A stretch of DNA of 31,470 bases from positions 1 to 31,470 of the forward strand of contig CAMNJD010000424.1 in NCBI GenBank assembly GCA_946540705.1, given 5' to 3'. The notes under the pieces were generated by a model. The model was not told the origin of the DNA and made no database searches. It saw only the letters and a list, made by a program, of their open reading frames with translations. Below are positions 28,956-31,470 of the stretch, in pieces; position 1 is the first letter of the stretch; each line of letters opens with the position of its first letter. A program made the position numbers and the translations under genes. The stretch is from an uncultured Ruminococcus sp. GTDB lineage: Bacteria > Bacillota > Clostridia > Oscillospirales > Ruminococcaceae.

Positions 28956-30344
28956 TTACTGCTGCTCCAGCACCTTAAATGCCTCTCTGAGGTTTGAGAC
29001 ACCGGCAAGCCGGATGGTATAGCGGTTAGTCTGAAGCGAACGGAGGGTCTGCTTCGGGAGGATGCAGAGGGTAAAGCCGAGGCGCTCGGCCTCCTGAATG
29101 CGCTGTGCGGCATTGGAGACACTGCGCAGCTCCCCGCCGAGGCCGATCTCTCCAAAGGCGATCACGGTTTCGCCGATCGGCTTGTCCATCATCGCGGAAT
29201 AAAGCGAGAGCGCAACTGCAAGATCTCCGGCGGGCTCATCCAGCCGGAATCCGCCGACTATATTCAGGTAAACGTCAAGTGCGCCGAAAAAGAGCCCATA
29301 GCGCTTTTCGAGCACCGCGAGCAAAATATACACCCGGTTATAATCAAAGCCGGTCGCGGTACGGCGCGGCGAGGAAAGCGTGCTCTTTGCACAGAGCGCC
29401 TGGATCTCCGCGAGGATCGGCCGGCTGCCCTCCATCATGCAGCAGACGCAGGTTCCGGAGACACCCATCGGCCGTCCATCCAGCAGCATGGCTGACGGAT
29501 TCTCAACCTCCGAAAGCCCGGTATCGCGCATCTCAAAGACGCCGATCTCATTGGTCGAGCCAAAGCGGTTCTTGACCGCCCTGAGCACACGCACGCTCTG
29601 ATAGCGGTCCCCCTCGAAGATCAGCACCGCATCAACGATATGCTCCATGACCTTCGGGCCGGCGATCGCGCCCTCCTTTGTCACATGCCCGACCAGAAAC
29701 ACCGGAATCTCCTTTGCCTTTGCGGTCTGCATGAACAGGGTTGTGCATTCGCGCACCTGCGGCACGGAGCCGGAGCCGGAGGACAGCCCGTTGATATGCA
29801 TGGTCTGGATCGAGTCGATAATCACAACATCCGGCTCGGACTGCATGATCGTGTCGCAGACTGATTCGGCATCGTTGACGGTGAGCAGATAGAGGCTTTC
29901 GGTGTCCACGCCCAGGCGCTGTGCGCGCAGCTTGATCTGCCTTGCAGACTCCTCGCCGGAGACATACAGCACGGAATGCTCCTCGCCGAGATGCTGACAG
30001 ATTTGCAGCAGCAGCGTGCTTTTTCCGATTCCGGGTTCGCCGCCGAGCAGCACGACAGAGCCTTTGACCAGTCCGCCGCCGAGCACGCGGTTCAGCTCGG
30101 TCATGCCGGTGTCATAGCGGATATCCTCATTTGTGCCGATCTCGGCGAGCTCCCGGATCTGTGCGGTAAGATCCGCAGGCTTGCGGGCGGCACTGAGTCC
30201 CCCGCTGCTGCGGACAGGCGCCGTGATTTCCGGCAGCGCCTCCTCGATCGTATTCCATGCCCCGCAGCTTGTGCAGCGTCCGTTCCATTTGGGATACTGC
30301 GCCCCGCAGGCTGTACATTCATAATGCGTTCTTGCCTTTGCCAT
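28956..30344 (-). CDS. radA: DNA repair protein RadA (Sms)
   Basis: This is a 462-residue protein of normal family length: N-terminal zinc finger C10-x2-C13...C24-x2-C27, RecA-like ATPase with Walker A GGEPGIGKST (101-110) and Walker B VVIIDSIQT, the RadA-specific KNRFGSTNEIG motif (~260), and a C-terminal Lon-like domain (GGFRLDEPAGDLAVALS, IAFGEIGLGGELR). It promotes branch migration of recombination intermediates and is a chromosomal housekeeping gene. ATG 30344 has GGAGGGA upstream. It is GC-rich and codon-biased unlike the element, placing the element boundary left of it. Confidence 0.97.
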   Translation of the reverse strand: MAKARTHYECTACGAQYPKWNGRCTSCGAWNTIEEALPEITAPVRSSGGLSAARKPADLTAQIRELAEIGTNEDIRYDTGMTELNRVLGGGLVKGSVVLLGGEPGIGKSTLLLQICQHLGEEHSVLYVSGEESARQIKLRAQRLGVDTESLYLLTVNDAESVCDTIMQSEPDVVIIDSIQTMHINGLSSGSGSVPQVRECTTLFMQTAKAKEIPVFLVGHVTKEGAIAGPKVMEHIVDAVLIFEGDRYQSVRVLRAVKNRFGSTNEIGVFEMRDTGLSEVENPSAMLLDGRPMGVSGTCVCCMMEGSRPILAEIQALCAKSTLSSPRRTATGFDYNRVYILLAVLEKRYGLFFGALDVYLNIVGGFRLDEPAGDLAVALSLYSAMMDKPIGETVIAFGEIGLGGELRSVSNAAQRIQEAERLGFTLCILPKQTLRSLQTNRYTIRLAGVSNLREAFKVLEQQ

Positions 30345-30364
30345 TGTCGGTCCCTCCGGGAAAG

Positions 30365-30730
30365 TCAGGTGACGGTATAGCCCGCTTCGCGCAATGCATC
30401 GAGTGCAGCGGGGAGCTGTGCTTCCTTCACCAGAATATAGTCGGTATTATAGGTTGAAACGGCGAAGATCCCGATCTGCTTTTCGGCGAGAATGCCGGAC
30501 AGCTTTGAGAGAATGCCGGTCAGCGAAAAATCGAGCTGCCCCTGAATGCGGAATCCGCGCCAGCCGTCCTCCCGCGCAATGGAATCGGCGGGGGTATCTT
30601 CGGTGCGGCAGACGAGCGAAAGCTCCTCATCGGTTTTCGCGAGGAAAAAGGGCTCGCGGTCTGTGCGGATGCCGTCCGGGGAACGCAGCTTGCAGACTGT
30701 CAGGCTGCATTCCAGCACGTTCAGTTCCAT
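30365..30730 (-). CDS. ACT-domain protein (CASTOR/YkoB-like)
   Basis: This is a 121-residue protein. ATG 30730 follows AAAGGAG; the 47-residue extension from 30871 overlaps the next gene and is rejected. LDFSLTGILSKLSGILAEKQIGIFAVSTYNTDYILVKEAQLPAALDALREAGYTV is an ACT domain and the N-terminus a second, divergent one, as in amino-acid-sensing ACT proteins (DUF3388/CASTOR-type). It is probably co-transcribed with radA, 20 bp away. Confidence 0.8.
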   Translation of the reverse strand: MELNVLECSLTVCKLRSPDGIRTDREPFFLAKTDEELSLVCRTEDTPADSIAREDGWRGFRIQGQLDFSLTGILSKLSGILAEKQIGIFAVSTYNTDYILVKEAQLPAALDALREAGYTVT

Positions 30731-30795
30731 GATATATCTCCTTTCCGGACAGAACAGGCCGGTACCCGATCGCTCAGGTACCGGCTGGATGCATT

Positions 30796-31044
30796 TTATT
30801 GCAGCAGCGGCGGAAGGATGACCGCCAGCAGCATGACGACCATGACCGCGATGATCAGCACACGCAGCCATGTCGGCTTCGGGGATTTGCGCGGGGAATA
30901 GCCGCCCTGTGCCTGTGCGCGCTTCTGCGCACGGTTCACGCCGCTGTTCGGAGTATCCTTCCCGGCGCGCTCCGGGCGGTTTTCCGAAGGCTTCCGGTTC
31001 TGCTGAGGCCGGTTTGGTTTATGTTTTTTCTTGGATTTTGCCAT
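30796..31044 (-). CDS. Small single-pass membrane protein
   Basis: This is an 82-residue protein with a very basic, proline/glutamine-rich N-terminus (MAKSKKKHKPNRPQQNRKP...) and a C-terminal hydrophobic helix VLIIAVMVVMLLAVILPPLL. It is expected to be tail-anchored with the basic part in the cytoplasm, and may contact RNA or DNA by charge only. ATG 31044 has GGAG upstream; the extension to 31083 is unneeded. No function is recognised. It is upstream of the ACT gene on the same strand. Confidence 0.7.
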   Translation of the reverse strand: MAKSKKKHKPNRPQQNRKPSENRPERAGKDTPNSGVNRAQKRAQAQGGYSPRKSPKPTWLRVLIIAVMVVMLLAVILPPLLQ

Positions 31045-31225
31045 TTTGGCCGCTCCTTTCTGTGCAGCATTTCTGTGCAGCATGATTTGTCTTTAATGAT
31101 GTACCAATGAAATCCTGAAGAATAGATGCGCAGAATTTTTGTCGTGAGACAAGGCAAGGATTTCTAACGCAGTATCACGGCAAAAAGACAAGCAGATATC
31201 TTCAAGAGATCGTTGGGACATCAAT

Positions 31226-31254
31226 ATTATAGCATAAGCCCTGTCCGCTGTCAA
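31226..31254 (-). promoter_or_regulatory. Promoter for the radA cluster
   Basis: Minus strand TTGACA (31249-31254), 17 bp, TATAAT (31226-31231). It would drive 30796-31044, ACT and radA. Between 31045 and 31225 the leader holds no supportable gene, and 31255-31470 shows nothing further that I can support. Confidence 0.75.
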
Positions 31255-31470
31255 GTGACTTCGCTGAATGGGGAGCGGCAAAACGGGAATTTGACGTCCC
31301 GGTTGTCGGTTATTCACATTGAGCGCCTCACAGGCGTTTCGCTCAAGCCTTTTCAAAAAGCTCGGCCAAAAACTTTTATTGGGCTAATAAAGATTTGGGT
31401 GGATTCTCGCACAAAAAAGGTGGTTTAGAACGGTAAAATAGAATAAGGTATCGCTTCGCGATGCTATTTT

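Noticed and set aside
31093..31221. A 42-codon minus-strand ORF just after the radA-cluster promoter
   Set aside because: Its ATG lies at the expected transcript start with no room for an RBS.

Overview
The window looks like accessory DNA from a Gram-positive gut Clostridium, most likely Oscillospiraceae/Ruminococcus-like. The basis is AGGAGG ribosome-binding sites, consensus sigma-A promoters (TTGACA, 17 bp, TATAAT), a GC-rich chromosomal radA segment at the right end, and MobV/tyrosine-recombinase mobile-element genes. This is inference; no species marker was recognised.

Layout. (1) Positions 1-1290: the right end of a first integrative element, with a frameshifted, left-truncated tyrosine integrase and the 3' half of a tRNA-Arg-like gene. 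(2) About 1291-28826: a second, nearly complete 27.5 kb integrative mobilizable element. Its left part is a replication/mobilization backbone: a replication-initiator-like gene with iteron-like repeats inside it, a structured oriT candidate, a MobV relaxase and a small conserved gene. Its right part is the control/integration module: a Cro/CI-like repressor, a divergent promoter, an excisionase and an integrase. (3) Cargo from about 5.4 to 26 kb is almost all conflict/defence related. It has two divergent HTH-SLOG modules, a metallophosphoesterase, an AAA ATPase, a Nudix hydrolase, an orphan AbiEi-like antitoxin, a ribbon-helix-helix protein, an AT-rich Septu-like ATPase+HNH pair, and a seven-gene operon (GHKL ATPase, Z1 helicase, PD-(D/E)XK/DUF4420, AIPR, Dcm, Vsr, small protein). 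That operon matches the MutL-Z1-DUF-AIPR (Mza-type) defence locus. (4) 28710-31470: a complete tRNA-Arg(CCT), an orphan tRNA 5' half with a promoter upstream of it, then chromosomal radA, an ACT-domain protein and a small membrane protein.

How it works together. The relaxase and origin-like sites suggest the element moves with a helper conjugative system. It inserts site-specifically at the anticodon region of tRNA-Arg and pays for its stay with anti-phage cargo. The most novel-looking feature is a pair of tandem, paralogous ~70-nt structured RNAs (5548-5616 and 5660-5729, minus strand). Each has its own near-consensus promoter and U6 terminator, the stems differ but can still pair, and the apical loop is shared. 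They lie just downstream of the HTH gene of the first HTH-SLOG module. I recognise no known RNA family there.
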